Of a DNA stretch of 64,000 bases, positions 9,732 through 18,420 are shown piece after piece (within the stretch, counting starts at the first letter, position 1; every line of letters begins with the position of its first letter). Origin of the DNA: NORP309 sp964564165. GTDB taxonomy: Bacteria; Pseudomonadota; Gammaproteobacteria; Xanthomonadales; Marinicellaceae. The DNA is taken from assembly GCA_964564165.1 (NCBI GenBank), contig CAZLZZ010000001.1, forward strand, positions 1 to 64,000. The letters run 5' to 3'. Both the position numbers and the translations under genes were made by a program. The notes beneath the pieces are model-generated. The model ran no database searches. It was not told where the DNA came from and saw nothing but the letters and a program-made list of their open reading frames with translations.

Positions 9732-10390
9732 AATATCAGCATTTTGGCGAAGGCGCAATTTTGGTCTCATGGCCCAATAAAATTGACAAAGCAACCCGTC
9801 TAGATATACATCATTTCAATCAAAAAATACAACGCCAAATTCCTCAATTGATTATTGAAACCGTTACTGCTTATTGTAGTTTGACTGTTTTTTTTACTGG
9901 GGGTGTTGATAAAGAACGCTTAATCTTAGAGCTCAAAAATATATATCGGTCAAGTGATGTTCAAAAAGAAATTCACTCAACTCTTTGGCAAGTTCCTGTC
10001 TGTTATGACCTGCCCTTTGCTATTGACTTGAAAAATCTCTCATCCCAGAAAAAAATCAGCATTAATGAAATCATTAAATACCACAGCAATCCAATTTACA
10101 CCGTAGATTTTTTCGGGTTTTTACCTGGTTTTCCTTATTTGAGCGGGTTAAATCCGTTGTTGTTCACTCCGCGATTAAATTCTCCCAGGACCAGTGTTGA
10201 AAAGGGCTCTGTGGCAATTGGCGGGAATCAAACAGGGGTATATCCAGTCAACAGTCCTGGTGGTTGGCATATAATTGGAAGAGCTCCTTTGTCCTTTTTT
10301 GACGTATCCAAAAGCCCACCTTGTTTTATTCAACCTTTGGATCAAATAAAATTTTACCCCATTAGTTTAGAAGAATATAACCGTGATTGA
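9722..10390 (+). CDS. pxpB: 5-oxoprolinase subunit B (KipI / allophanate hydrolase subunit 1 family)
   Basis: 222 residues. The second half carries the KipI/PxpB signature: YTVDFFGFLPGFPYLSGL, then LNSPRTSVEKGSVAIGGNQTGVYP and the ending SPGGWHIIGRAPL. PxpB and PxpC form the ATP-using part of 5-oxoprolinase. In Bacillus the homologue KipI was first described as a kinase inhibitor, but beside pxpA and pxpC the metabolic role is far more likely. Starts with ATG inside the end of pxpA and overlaps pxpC by 8 bases. Confidence 0.94.
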   Translation: MSLKYQHFGEGAILVSWPNKIDKATRLDIHHFNQKIQRQIPQLIIETVTAYCSLTVFFTGGVDKERLILELKNIYRSSDVQKEIHSTLWQVPVCYDLPFAIDLKNLSSQKKISINEIIKYHSNPIYTVDFFGFLPGFPYLSGLNPLLFTPRLNSPRTSVEKGSVAIGGNQTGVYPVNSPGGWHIIGRAPLSFFDVSKSPPCFIQPLDQIKFYPISLEEYNRD

Positions 10391-11234
10391 AGTTGTTTCT
10401 ACAGGAATATATTCAAGCATACAAGACCAGGGCCGCTTAGGGTATAGAAATATAGGCGTGCCATTAAGTGGAGTGATGGACAGTTATAGTGCCAATTTGG
10501 CCAATGCTTTATTAAACAACCACAAACAATGTGCAGTATTAGAAACCACTTTTGTAGGGCCAGTGTTGAGATTTCATCAAGAAACATTCATTGCCATCAC
10601 GGGTGCAGACTGCTTGCCTAAGATTAATGGAAAGCCCATTTGTTTAAATTCTGCCCATAAAGTTTTAAAGGGCGATATATTGAGCTTGGGAAACACCATA
10701 ACTGGTATTCGAAACTATCTGGCTGTGGCCGAGGGCTTTCAAAGCGAATTTGTTTTAAACAGCCGCAGTTATTATGCAGGTATCACCGAAAATCAGACCT
10801 TAATCAAAGGTCAGTTTATAAAGATTTCCAAGCTGAATACTCTGATCATCAATCGCACAAAAACAACCCCCGGAAACACCTGTTCAAAACAACAGTCTAT
10901 AGAGGTTACAAAGGGGCCAGAATTTAACCTTTTAGATAAAAAAAGCCAAGACACTTTGTTTAGGAGAAAATTCAAAATTTCGAACCAAAGCAATCGCATG
11001 GCTTATCAATTTGAATCGAATGGTTGTCATAATTATTCAGAGACACAAGAAATAATTACATCATCTGTTCAACCAGGAACAGTACAATTAATGCCATCAG
11101 GAAAACCCATTGTTTTGATGCGAGATTGCCAAACCACTGGTGGGTATTCTAGGGTCTTACAACTAACCGAAAAAGCCATTAATCAGTTAGCCCAAAAACG
11201 TCCCAATGATTTTGTTTTTTTCACTTTAAATTAA
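10383..11234 (+). CDS. pxpC: 5-oxoprolinase subunit C (KipA / allophanate hydrolase subunit 2 family)
   Basis: 283 residues with the biotin-dependent carboxyltransferase-like PxpC fold: IQDQGRLGYRNIGVPLSGVMD at about 12-32, ITGADCLPKING near 75, and MPSGKPIVLMRDCQTTGGYSR near the end. Starts at GTG 10383 within the end of pxpB. It is the last gene of the DUF2891-Nramp-pxpABC operon; no strong hairpin follows the stop at 11234, and about 50 bases later a promoter-like sequence for the TonB receptor gene begins. Together with PxpA and PxpB it completes the set needed for 5-oxoproline hydrolysis. Confidence 0.94.
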   Translation: MIEVVSTGIYSSIQDQGRLGYRNIGVPLSGVMDSYSANLANALLNNHKQCAVLETTFVGPVLRFHQETFIAITGADCLPKINGKPICLNSAHKVLKGDILSLGNTITGIRNYLAVAEGFQSEFVLNSRSYYAGITENQTLIKGQFIKISKLNTLIINRTKTTPGNTCSKQQSIEVTKGPEFNLLDKKSQDTLFRRKFKISNQSNRMAYQFESNGCHNYSETQEIITSSVQPGTVQLMPSGKPIVLMRDCQTTGGYSRVLQLTEKAINQLAQKRPNDFVFFTLN

Positions 11235-11281
11235 ATATTGCTTTATTTTATGCTTTTAACTATATTCAGCATTGCTAAAGT

Positions 11282-11310
11282 TTGACAATATCAATACCTT
11301 ACTATATAAA
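11282..11310 (+). promoter_or_regulatory. Sigma-70 type promoter for the TonB receptor gene
   Basis: TTGACA at 11282-11287 and TATAAA at 11305-11310 are separated by exactly 17 bases. The receptor start codon is about 140 bases further on, so transcription from here would give a long leader (with a C-run around 11401-11408) that could hold post-transcriptional control. No riboswitch fold was recognised. Confidence 0.55.
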
Positions 11311-11452
11311 TATTACTCAGTTTCATATCTGTTTATCGGATTGACTAACTTAACCAAAAACGAGCTATATAATTTGAGCACTTTCTTATTAATAAAGGTG
11401 TCCCCCCGTGGCTTTGAAATAACAAACATACTTTAAATATAGGTGAAAAATA

Positions 11453-13876
11453 ATGAAAAGATACTCCTTCAGAAAAAACAAGTTAATCACAGCACTGGCA
11501 ATTGCCAGCTTGGGTTTAACTTCACAGTTTGCTTTTGCTCAAGATGAAGAAGATGGTAGCAATAGCGAAGTAGAAACAGTAACAGTTATTGGCTCACGTA
11601 GCCAAAAAGCTCGCTCTGCAGCAGACTCGCCAGTTCCTGTCGATGTTATCAATGCTGATGATCTAAAAGCCATGGGCGGAGCAGTGGATTTAACCGACAG
11701 TTTGAAAACCTTGATTCCTTCTTATACAGCAACTCCAGCAACAGGCGATGGCAGTGCATTTGTACGACCCACTTCACTGCGTGGTACAGCACCTGATCAA
11801 TCATTAATACTGATCAATGGTAAAAGACGTCATCGTTCTGCCTTGGTTCAATTCTTTGCACCAGCTGCGGGCAATGGAGCTCACGGCGTGGACATCGGAA
11901 TGATTCCTACAATCGCTCTAAAACGTGTTGAAGTATTGCGTGATGGCGCATCTTCACAGTATGGTTCTGATGCAATAGCTGGAGTGATGAATTTTGTCAT
12001 GAGGGATGCTTCAGAAGGTGGTGAGTACAATGTTCAATATGGTCAACACTATGAAGGTGAACAAAATTACAGCGTAGGTATAAACCAAGGTTTTGCACTG
12101 GGCGAAACAGGTTTTGTAAATTTAAGTTTAGAGTACACAGACAACCAAGCACATTCTCGTGGTATTCAGCGTCAAGTTGCTCAAGACTTAATAGACAACG
12201 GTGCTGTTGGTGTTGGTGCTGATTCTCCATTTGGTGATGCGCCTTTTGTACAAACATGGGGACGTCCTGAATCAAGTGCTTTAAGATTTTTCTTAAATTC
12301 AGCAATTGATGTCGGTGAAAACTCACTGTATGCACGAGTTGGATATGCTGATACAGACGGCCGTTATAGATTTTTCTACAGAAACCCTAATCACAGTACT
12401 TTAACTGCACTAAGAGATTTGGGTTATGACGGACAATTAAATGAAGTAGGTTTTACGCCTTTTTTAGATGGCGCTCAAACTGACTTTAGCTTCGTAACAG
12501 GTCTTGAAGGTGAGTTTTCGGGTGGAACCTATTTTGATTTTAGTATCGGATATGGCAGAAATGAATTAGATTACTTCTTAAACAACTCTATTAATGCAGG
12601 TTTAGGCCTAACTGGCAATTTACAAATTCCTCAAATGGATTTTGATGTGGGCGGATATGAGCAAAAAGAATTCAACTTAAATGCTGATTTTTCTTATGCT
12701 ATGTCCGATAGTGTGAACCTTGCCTATGGTTTTGAATACAGAGACGAAACCTATACCGCTATTGCTGGAGAACCCAGCTCTTATCAAAACGCTGATGGCA
12801 CTGATGGCGCTGGCGTAAGTGGCTTCCGTGGCATTCCTGCATCTGATGCTGGAGAATTTAGTCGAGATAACTTTGCAGTTTATGTTGATATTGAGCATGA
12901 CATTTCTGATGACTTCATGTTGCAATATGCATTGCGTTATGAAGATTTTTCTGACTTTGGTAGTACCATCAATGGTAAATTAGCAGGCCGTTATAATGTC
13001 TCAGATACCACAGCGTTCCGTGGTGCAATCTCAACAGGTTTTCATGCACCAACTCCTGGTCAAGCCAATGTAAGAACAACCATTACTACATTTGATGGCG
13101 CTACTGGATTGCAGGTTGAAGAAGGCCTGATTCCTGTAACAGATCCAAGGGCAATAGCTGTAGGTGGTCAAGCATTAACAGAGGAAAAGTCACTTAACTT
13201 TAGTTTTGGTTTAACTTCTGACTTAACAGACAATACAACCATGACTTTAGACTTTTATCAAATCAATGTTGATGATCGCATCTATCGTACAGGTGATATT
13301 GCTGCTCTTGATGGTTCTACCATATCGTTCTTTACCAACGCTTTAGATGTTGAACACAGCGGTGTTGATTTGGTGATTACTTCGGCTAAAGACTGGAATG
13401 ATTCTACCAGTACAGACTTTTCTTTTGCCTATGCCTACAACAAAATTGATGTAGTTAATCAAAAACTAGTCAATGGTGTTACTCCAGTTAGCGATAGTGC
13501 AGTTGAAGACATTGAAAACAACTACCCCAATCACAGATTTACCTTGTCGGCAAATACTGAATTTGGAGACCAGTGGAACCTCTTGTTAAGAGCAACTTAC
13601 TATGGTGAGCATTTTGATGAGCGTGGAAGAATCGGCGCAGAAACCAGTCCAAGTGCTTTAATTGATGGTGTTATGTATATCGATGCTGAAATTGGCTATT
13701 GGGTAAATGACAACCTTAGACTTAGGCTTGGTGCTTCCAATATCTTCGATACGTATATTGATGAAGTTAGTGCTCCAAATGCCAACCGTCAAAGTGTTGG
13801 TCTACAATACCCAAGACGAAGTGCAGCTAACTATGAAGGGGGTTCTTGGTATCTAGGTGCTACTTACTCTTTCTAA
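11453..13876 (+). CDS. TonB-dependent outer-membrane receptor
   Basis: 807 residues. A signal peptide (about 1-29, cut after SQFAFA) is followed by an acidic stretch, a TonB-box-like segment (ETVTVIGSR) and a plug domain (about 50-190, with TSLRGTAPDQSLILINGKRRHR and VEVLRDGASSQYGSDAIAGVMNFV). The rest is a 22-strand-type barrel rich in alternating aromatics, ending in the phenylalanine-terminal strand WYLGATYSF. Such receptors import large or scarce solutes using TonB energy. The substrate cannot be read from sequence; the TRAP permease genes downstream on the same strand make an organic acid or oligomer plausible, but a terminator separates them. AGGTG lies 8 bases before ATG 11453. Confidence 0.95.
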   Translation: MKRYSFRKNKLITALAIASLGLTSQFAFAQDEEDGSNSEVETVTVIGSRSQKARSAADSPVPVDVINADDLKAMGGAVDLTDSLKTLIPSYTATPATGDGSAFVRPTSLRGTAPDQSLILINGKRRHRSALVQFFAPAAGNGAHGVDIGMIPTIALKRVEVLRDGASSQYGSDAIAGVMNFVMRDASEGGEYNVQYGQHYEGEQNYSVGINQGFALGETGFVNLSLEYTDNQAHSRGIQRQVAQDLIDNGAVGVGADSPFGDAPFVQTWGRPESSALRFFLNSAIDVGENSLYARVGYADTDGRYRFFYRNPNHSTLTALRDLGYDGQLNEVGFTPFLDGAQTDFSFVTGLEGEFSGGTYFDFSIGYGRNELDYFLNNSINAGLGLTGNLQIPQMDFDVGGYEQKEFNLNADFSYAMSDSVNLAYGFEYRDETYTAIAGEPSSYQNADGTDGAGVSGFRGIPASDAGEFSRDNFAVYVDIEHDISDDFMLQYALRYEDFSDFGSTINGKLAGRYNVSDTTAFRGAISTGFHAPTPGQANVRTTITTFDGATGLQVEEGLIPVTDPRAIAVGGQALTEEKSLNFSFGLTSDLTDNTTMTLDFYQINVDDRIYRTGDIAALDGSTISFFTNALDVEHSGVDLVITSAKDWNDSTSTDFSFAYAYNKIDVVNQKLVNGVTPVSDSAVEDIENNYPNHRFTLSANTEFGDQWNLLLRATYYGEHFDERGRIGAETSPSALIDGVMYIDAEIGYWVNDNLRLRLGASNIFDTYIDEVSAPNANRQSVGLQYPRRSAANYEGGSWYLGATYSF

Positions 13877-13920
13877 GATAAAGAAATAGGAGCTTTTATA
13901 GCTCCTTAAGACTTAAAGAA

Positions 13921-13954
13921 GCGGTCACAATACATTTTGTGGCCGTTTTTTTTT
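13921..13954 (+). terminator. Rho-independent terminator after the TonB receptor gene
   Basis: GGTCACAA and TTGTGGCC pair as an 8-bp stem around a 6-base loop and are followed by ten T residues (13945-13954). A second short palindrome (AGGAGC ... GCTCCT, about 13888-13905) lies between it and the stop codon. It should isolate the receptor gene from the TRAP genes. Confidence 0.85.
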
Positions 13955-14038
13955 AAAAGTTAAAAATTGATTGAAGGGTTAAAATATAAAGGGTATATTT
14001 CGAGCTCAACCCATAACGCTGTATAAAGTTGCATAAAA

Positions 14039-14194
14039 ATGAACTCAAAAATTAATTCTCACCTTTGGCAAGGAAAAGAGTCTGATGCTCAGGCTCAAGC
14101 AGCTCCAAGAAAGGAATACATGAGAATCCAAGGGGGTTTACAACTAATAAGAGTCTTGTTAAATTTCACAGAATTAAATTTTGTATTTGTATGA
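14039..14194 (+). CDS. Possible 51-residue leader ORF or gene remnant before the TRAP genes
   Basis: An open frame from ATG 14039 to TGA 14194 encodes 51 residues (MNSKINSHLWQGKESD...) and its stop overlaps the dctQ start (ATGA-type), an arrangement expected if it is translated and coupled. I recognise no family. It occupies the place where a TRAP substrate-binding protein gene (dctP) normally stands, yet it has no signal peptide and no DctP motif. It may be a small coupling ORF, the tail of a deleted gene, or chance. Confidence 0.3.
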   Translation: MNSKINSHLWQGKESDAQAQAAPRKEYMRIQGGLQLIRVLLNFTELNFVFV

Positions 14195-14637
14195 AAAAAC
14201 TTAGCCAAGTATTGAGCGTTTTTATACTGCTGATGATTGCCTTGAGCTTTTTTACCGTGTTTGTCAGTTATTTTTTTAACTGGGTGTTTATTTCCGTTCA
14301 AGAGCTCATCATTTATCTACACAGCAGTATATTTATGTTGGGCATTGTTTATGCTTTTTCTGAAGATAAACATGTGCGTATTGACATTTTTTACCAATCG
14401 TATTCTGCTCGTAAAAAAAGAAAGGTCAATCTTTGGGGTTCAGTCTTTTTATTGATCCCGTTGTTTGCTTTTATGTTCTATATCTCCTTAGAATACGTCA
14501 TGGCATCGTGGTCAAAGCTTGAGGGTTCGCCAGAATCAGGCGGCCTGCCCTTTGTTTATGGTCTAAAATCATTGATACTTATATTGCCTATTTCTATGAT
14601 TGCGTATTCCATCACTCAAATGTTTAGGAAGCCTTAA
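14191..14637 (+). CDS. TRAP transporter small permease (DctQ type)
   Basis: 148 residues with four hydrophobic helices (about 8-30, 40-62, 80-105, 123-145) and the DctQ-typical EDKHVRIDIFYQSYSARKK loop after helix 2. DctQ and DctM together form the membrane part of tripartite, sodium-driven TRAP transporters for organic acids. Its stop overlaps the dctM start by one base (TAATGG). There is no dctP binding-protein gene next to it, which is unusual, since TRAP systems need a periplasmic partner. Confidence 0.88.
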   Translation: MKKLSQVLSVFILLMIALSFFTVFVSYFFNWVFISVQELIIYLHSSIFMLGIVYAFSEDKHVRIDIFYQSYSARKKRKVNLWGSVFLLIPLFAFMFYISLEYVMASWSKLEGSPESGGLPFVYGLKSLILILPISMIAYSITQMFRKP

Positions 14638-15998
14638 TGGAAGCCTTTTGGGCACTGGGCTTATTCGTTACAGTAGCACTGGTATTACTGGTTGGTTACC
14701 CTGTTGCCATAACTTTGGGCGCTGTTTCCTTGTGGTTTGCTTTTGCCGGCTGGCTGGCTGGTTGGTTTGATGCTGATTTTTTAATGGCAATGCCCAATAG
14801 AGTCTACGGTATAATGACCAATGTAACCTTAATGGCTGTCCCTGTTTTTATTTTTATGGGGCTGGTTTTAGAAAAGGCCAAACTGGCACAATCCTTATTA
14901 GAAAATATGGCAGCACTATTGGGTGGAGCTAAAGGCGGACTGGGATTTGCCTTGTTAATTGTTGGTGCTCTACTTGCTGCTAGCACTGGCATTGTTGGTG
15001 CTACCGTTGTCACTTTAAGTTTGTTGGCACTGCCGGTCATGAAAAAAAATGGCTACGATGAATCATTAAGCGCCGGAACAATTTGTGCAACAGGAACACT
15101 GGGACAAATTATCCCGCCATCGATTGTTTTGGTATTGTTGGGCGATGTGTTATCTAATGCTTATCAACAGGCTCAATTAGACATGGGTATTTTTTCACCA
15201 AAAACAGTTTCAGTGGGTGAGTTGTTTGCAGGTGCCATTGTTCCTGGTTTAATTTTGTTGGGGCTTTATGGGCTTTATTGGGTTTACATTGTTTTAAGGT
15301 GCCCACACAAAGCACCGGCCATGGACCCACAATTTAGCACTCCTTTAAGCAAACCTTTATGGCAAATATTCGCCTCATTATTGCCTCCACTGTTGTTGAT
15401 TATTGCTGTACTTGGTTCTATTATTAGTGGTGTTGCCTCACCAACTGAAGCGGCCTCTGTTGGTGCTGTTGGTGCTTTATTGCTTGCTTACTTAAAAAAG
15501 CAACTGTCACTGGGAGTCCTAATGGAAGTATCCAGAGAAACGGTGAAAATCACATCCATGATATTTATGATACTTATAGGTGCTGCATTGTTCTCGTTGG
15601 TATTTAAAGGATTTCATGGAAATGAAATCATTGCTCAGTTTTTACTTGATTTACCCGGTGGCAAAATGACCGCTTTTTTCGTTGTCATGCTTGTCATGTT
15701 TATTCTTGGGTTTATTCTTGATTTTATAGAAATTACTTTCGTCATTGTGCCCATTGTCGGGCCTATTTTATTGTCGCAAGGATTTGATCCCGTTTGGCTT
15801 GGCATCATGTTTGCTATCAACTTACAAACTTCGTTTTTAACTCCGCCTTTTGGCTTTGCATTGTTTTATTTAAAAGGTGTGAGTGATATTGATTCAAAAA
15901 AACTCTACAAAGGTGTCATTCCATTTATACTTATCCAAATTTTAGTGTTATTATTGCTGGTATGGCAACCAAAACTTACTTCTCTTATCTCTTTTTAA
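14637..15998 (+). CDS. TRAP transporter large permease (DctM type)
   Basis: 453 residues, about 12 hydrophobic segments, with DctM family blocks: VPVFIFMGLVLEKAKLAQSL near 60-80, GALLAASTGIVGATVVTLSLLALPVMKKNGYDESLSAGTICATGTLGQIIPPS near 110-160, and NLQTSFLTPPFGFALFYLKGV near the C terminus. This is the ion-coupled translocating subunit paired with the preceding small permease. The substrate is unknown; a binding protein would have to be encoded elsewhere. The following M48 peptidase gene starts 37 bases inside its end. Confidence 0.94.
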   Translation: MEAFWALGLFVTVALVLLVGYPVAITLGAVSLWFAFAGWLAGWFDADFLMAMPNRVYGIMTNVTLMAVPVFIFMGLVLEKAKLAQSLLENMAALLGGAKGGLGFALLIVGALLAASTGIVGATVVTLSLLALPVMKKNGYDESLSAGTICATGTLGQIIPPSIVLVLLGDVLSNAYQQAQLDMGIFSPKTVSVGELFAGAIVPGLILLGLYGLYWVYIVLRCPHKAPAMDPQFSTPLSKPLWQIFASLLPPLLLIIAVLGSIISGVASPTEAASVGAVGALLLAYLKKQLSLGVLMEVSRETVKITSMIFMILIGAALFSLVFKGFHGNEIIAQFLLDLPGGKMTAFFVVMLVMFILGFILDFIEITFVIVPIVGPILLSQGFDPVWLGIMFAINLQTSFLTPPFGFALFYLKGVSDIDSKKLYKGVIPFILIQILVLLLLVWQPKLTSLISF

Positions 15999-16621
15999 TC
16001 CTGTTTACTTTAACTGTTTCAGCCAAAACGGATGAGCAGCAATTGACACAATGGACCATAGAAAATGAAAAGAAACTATTAAACGATTACCCAATAATCC
16101 CATCAAAGTGGTTTGAACAAACCTGTATGGACCTTATCAAGTCAATGCATTTTAATCAAATAAACCAGTGCAAACTGTTTAAATCAGATTTTATAAATGC
16201 TTATGTGTTTGATAACGGGCATGTCTATTTTTCAACAGCCATGATGGCACTGATAAATAACAAGCACCAATGGGCTGCAATTTTGGCGCATGAAAATGCA
16301 CACATAGAATTACAACACTATTTGGAAACACTCAAAAAAATCAAAAAACCAGGTATTTTCTTTCCAAAAAGAAAAATCAGAGCCCTGATTAAAAACAACG
16401 AACAAGCCGCAGATGACTGGTCAAAAATAAAACTTCAAGAATTTGGTTATGATTACAATCAAATTGTATTTTTTTTCCAAAGAGTAAAAACATCACAAGG
16501 AGAAAACCGAAACAAAACTCACCTCAAATTATCCAAAAGAATCAATACAACCAATCAGCCCGAAATCATTGATAAACTCTTAATCTCTCAGATAGACCAA
16601 TTTCAATGGCAAGATGATTAA
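15962..16621 (+). CDS. M48-type zinc metallopeptidase, secreted or membrane-tethered
   Basis: 219 residues. An N-terminal hydrophobic signal (about 5-21, ending VSA) precedes a small M48 domain. The zinc site is HENAH (HExxH) inside AAILAHENAHIELQHY at about 101-117, and the third ligand fits the glutamate in NNEQAADDWS near 142-151, the ExxAD pattern of M48. The N-terminal domain contains the usual INAYVFDNGHVYFSTAMM strand before the helix. It overlaps dctM by 37 bases in another frame, which fixes neither start nor function. It is smaller than BepA/LoiP proteins and has no TPR tail. Probably an envelope quality-control peptidase; target unknown. Confidence 0.8.
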   Translation: MATKTYFSYLFLILFTLTVSAKTDEQQLTQWTIENEKKLLNDYPIIPSKWFEQTCMDLIKSMHFNQINQCKLFKSDFINAYVFDNGHVYFSTAMMALINNKHQWAAILAHENAHIELQHYLETLKKIKKPGIFFPKRKIRALIKNNEQAADDWSKIKLQEFGYDYNQIVFFFQRVKTSQGENRNKTHLKLSKRINTTNQPEIIDKLLISQIDQFQWQDD

Positions 16622-17125
16622 TCAAAAAATTTCTTCAACCTCAATTTGGATCATATACAAGCGCATATCAAATTCTAGTTGGTGATAGTCGCTTAGCATG
16701 TGTTGACAGAGTTGGTAGAAGGCTTTGTTGTGTTGTTTTTCTTTTAAATGTGCCAACTCGTGTACGACTATCATATTCAGCAACTCAATAGGTGCTTTTT
16801 TAAACACTGAACTGATGCGTAACTCGTTTTTCATTTTTACTTTATTGCCCTGAATTCTGGGAACATAACTGTGCAAACCAAGGGCATTATTAACCACATG
16901 AATCTTGCCATCATAAACCACCTTGCTCAATGGAGGTGATTTCTTCATGTATTGGTTTTTGATACCCATGGCATATTCGCGCAAGTCTTTGTCATTGCTT
17001 ATGGAGTGGGGTTTTGGGTATTTTTTTAACAGAAAATTGACCAGTTTACCATCATCTAACATTTTTTGAACTTGGTCTTGTAGGCTTTGTGGGTAGGAAC
17101 TGATGTATTTCAACGACTTTGTCAT
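16622..17125 (-). CDS. YgjP-like metallopeptidase domain protein
   Basis: 167 residues of the YgjP/DUF45 (WLM-like) metallopeptidase group. The zinc motif HELAH is in MIVVHELAHLKEKQHNKAFY (about 124-143), with the further histidine in the KEKQHNKAFY segment typical of this family. No signal peptide, so cytoplasmic. It ends back to back with the M48 gene (convergent, no gap) and is 2 bases downstream of the Imm22-like gene, with which it is probably co-transcribed. Biological role of the family is not settled. Confidence 0.8.
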   Translation of the reverse strand: MTKSLKYISSYPQSLQDQVQKMLDDGKLVNFLLKKYPKPHSISNDKDLREYAMGIKNQYMKKSPPLSKVVYDGKIHVVNNALGLHSYVPRIQGNKVKMKNELRISSVFKKAPIELLNMIVVHELAHLKEKQHNKAFYQLCQHMLSDYHQLEFDMRLYMIQIEVEEIF

Positions 17126-17127
17126 CC

Positions 17128-17559
17128 TTAGAATTCTTCTTCGGCATCGTAATCAAATGCGCCAAGTAGTGTAAGATAATCATCTTTGCCCATGCCTGTT
17201 TGTTTGTTGCTGTATTCAAATTCATACAACAAAACCGCCCAAGTGATCGACAGCAAGTCTTTCTTTTTGGCCTTGTTCATTAGATTTTTGATAAAAGAAT
17301 CAGCATAGGAACATTCTCCAATGGCTTTTTCTGTTTTTATCATCCCTTCGGTTGCACCATTTGTTTCTAGATGTTCTGGGGCAAAATAACGTATCTTAAA
17401 GTTATCTGACCATTGGTTTTTAGCCCGGGTATCGTTTTTGAAAAGTGTTTCTTCAAAATATTCATCAGGAATATCTGCATAAGGATGGGTTGAAACCCAT
17501 ACCGATACCTTGTTTTTTTTTTGGAACAAAAACCCTTTTGTCTGTTTGCTGTTTTTCAT
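17128..17559 (-). CDS. Immunity protein 22-like (Imm22) protein
   Basis: 143 residues from ATG 17559, chosen because a GAGAG site lies 8 bases upstream; the frame stays open to 17628. The pattern VSVWVSTHPYADIPDEYFEE, then W.DNFKIRYFAPEHLE and finally WAVLLYEFEYSNK resembles the Imm22 fold, known as an antitoxin domain of polymorphic toxin systems. I recognise the family only by pattern memory. No toxin with an HNH, RNase or Rhs region is adjacent; it sits alone before the YgjP-like gene, so it may be an orphan immunity gene or a house-keeping relative. Confidence 0.5.
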   Translation of the reverse strand: MKNSKQTKGFLFQKKNKVSVWVSTHPYADIPDEYFEETLFKNDTRAKNQWSDNFKIRYFAPEHLETNGATEGMIKTEKAIGECSYADSFIKNLMNKAKKKDLLSITWAVLLYEFEYSNKQTGMGKDDYLTLLGAFDYDAEEEF

Positions 17560-17763
17560 GTTTATTCTCTCGTTCTTAATGCTGACATTATAAATCCTAT
17601 TGAGCTCATTGATAAATAGTCTTGTCACATTATCCCGTATATTATATAGAACAACGGAATTTACAGAGAAGATGGGGCTTTTAAATGTTGGCGATTAAAG
17701 AGGTATGTTCTAAAAGCGTCTGATTTTCCTGAAGACATTTTTAGCCACTGCTGAATTCAAGTT

Positions 17764-17860
17764 ATATATGGAGAGACTTAATAATACTTTTGGAATCGGG
17801 GCTTTAGCCCTGCCAATCTAGCAAGTTTAAGCGCGACTAAAGTCGCGATTCCGATAGTTT
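17764..17860. repeat. REP-like palindromic pair plus left copy of the 43-bp direct repeat
   Basis: 17764-17806 is repeated almost exactly (one mismatch) at 19048-19090; both read GAGAGACTTAATAATACTTT followed by GGAATCGGGGCTTTA. The stretch 17792-17853 is itself a REP-like unit, GGAATCGGGGCTTTAGCCC on one side and GCGACTAAAGTCGCGATTCCG on the other, forming two small hairpins inside a larger inverted pair. It lies just downstream of the RES toxin gene, where it may also act as a transcription stop. Confidence 0.75.
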
Positions 17861-17883
17861 TTTCACAATATCTTAGTCGCTGA

Positions 17884-18420
17884 TTACTTTTGTTGTTTTA
17901 TCCATGCAGGCCAGTTGATTTCTTTTTTTGCTGTGATGGTTAATTGACATGAGTCTATAGCATCTAAAAACAACACACAATTATTGCCAGCAGTACGAAA
18001 ACTTGGAACAATAATTCCTTGATAGCCTAAAAATTGAGCAGCAGAACCAATCTTTTGACTTTGGGCAAACTCTTTTCTGTTGTTTGTATCTATGTTTAAT
18101 TCAGTTAGTAATTTTTTATTCAATAGGTTGAGTAACTTAATATTTTTAACTTTCAGTTCGCAAATCACCATTGCACAGGATGAAAACACCGGGGCTTGTG
18201 ATAAATGATAATGCAACTCTGCCATTGAAGTGTTTTGCTCAAGGCTGGTATAAAGTGCAACGATTTGATTGTGCAAAGTACTCTTTGGGCTCCATCTTCC
18301 TCCTGCGACTCCTCCTTGTAAGGGGCTGCGTGTTTTCCAACTTGTGCGCCAAAGAGTTCCTGAGAAGTTTTCAACATCAAGCTGACTTAAGGCATCAATT
18401 ATTTCCCTGTCATGAGACAC
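17884..18420 (-). CDS. RES-domain toxin (NAD+-degrading type)
   Basis: 178 residues with a full RES domain: LWRTSW with the conserved arginine near 25, the GGRW block near 40, SMAELHYHL with the conserved glutamate near 68, and the serine in GIIVPSFR near 138. RES toxins such as MbcT and Res from Pseudomonas degrade NAD+ and stop growth unless bound by their Xre/ParS partner. It starts with GTG at 18420, sharing one base with the stop of the antitoxin gene, so the pair is co-transcribed with the antitoxin first. Full length for the family, so probably functional. Confidence 0.88.
   Translation of the reverse strand: MSHDREIIDALSQLDVENFSGTLWRTSWKTRSPLQGGVAGGRWSPKSTLHNQIVALYTSLEQNTSMAELHYHLSQAPVFSSCAMVICELKVKNIKLLNLLNKKLLTELNIDTNNRKEFAQSQKIGSAAQFLGYQGIIVPSFRTAGNNCVLFLDAIDSCQLTITAKKEINWPAWIKQQK

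Noticed and set aside
12000..12335. Long minus-strand frame inside the TonB receptor gene
   Set aside because: Shadow of the receptor coding frame; histidine-rich product typical of antisense reading.
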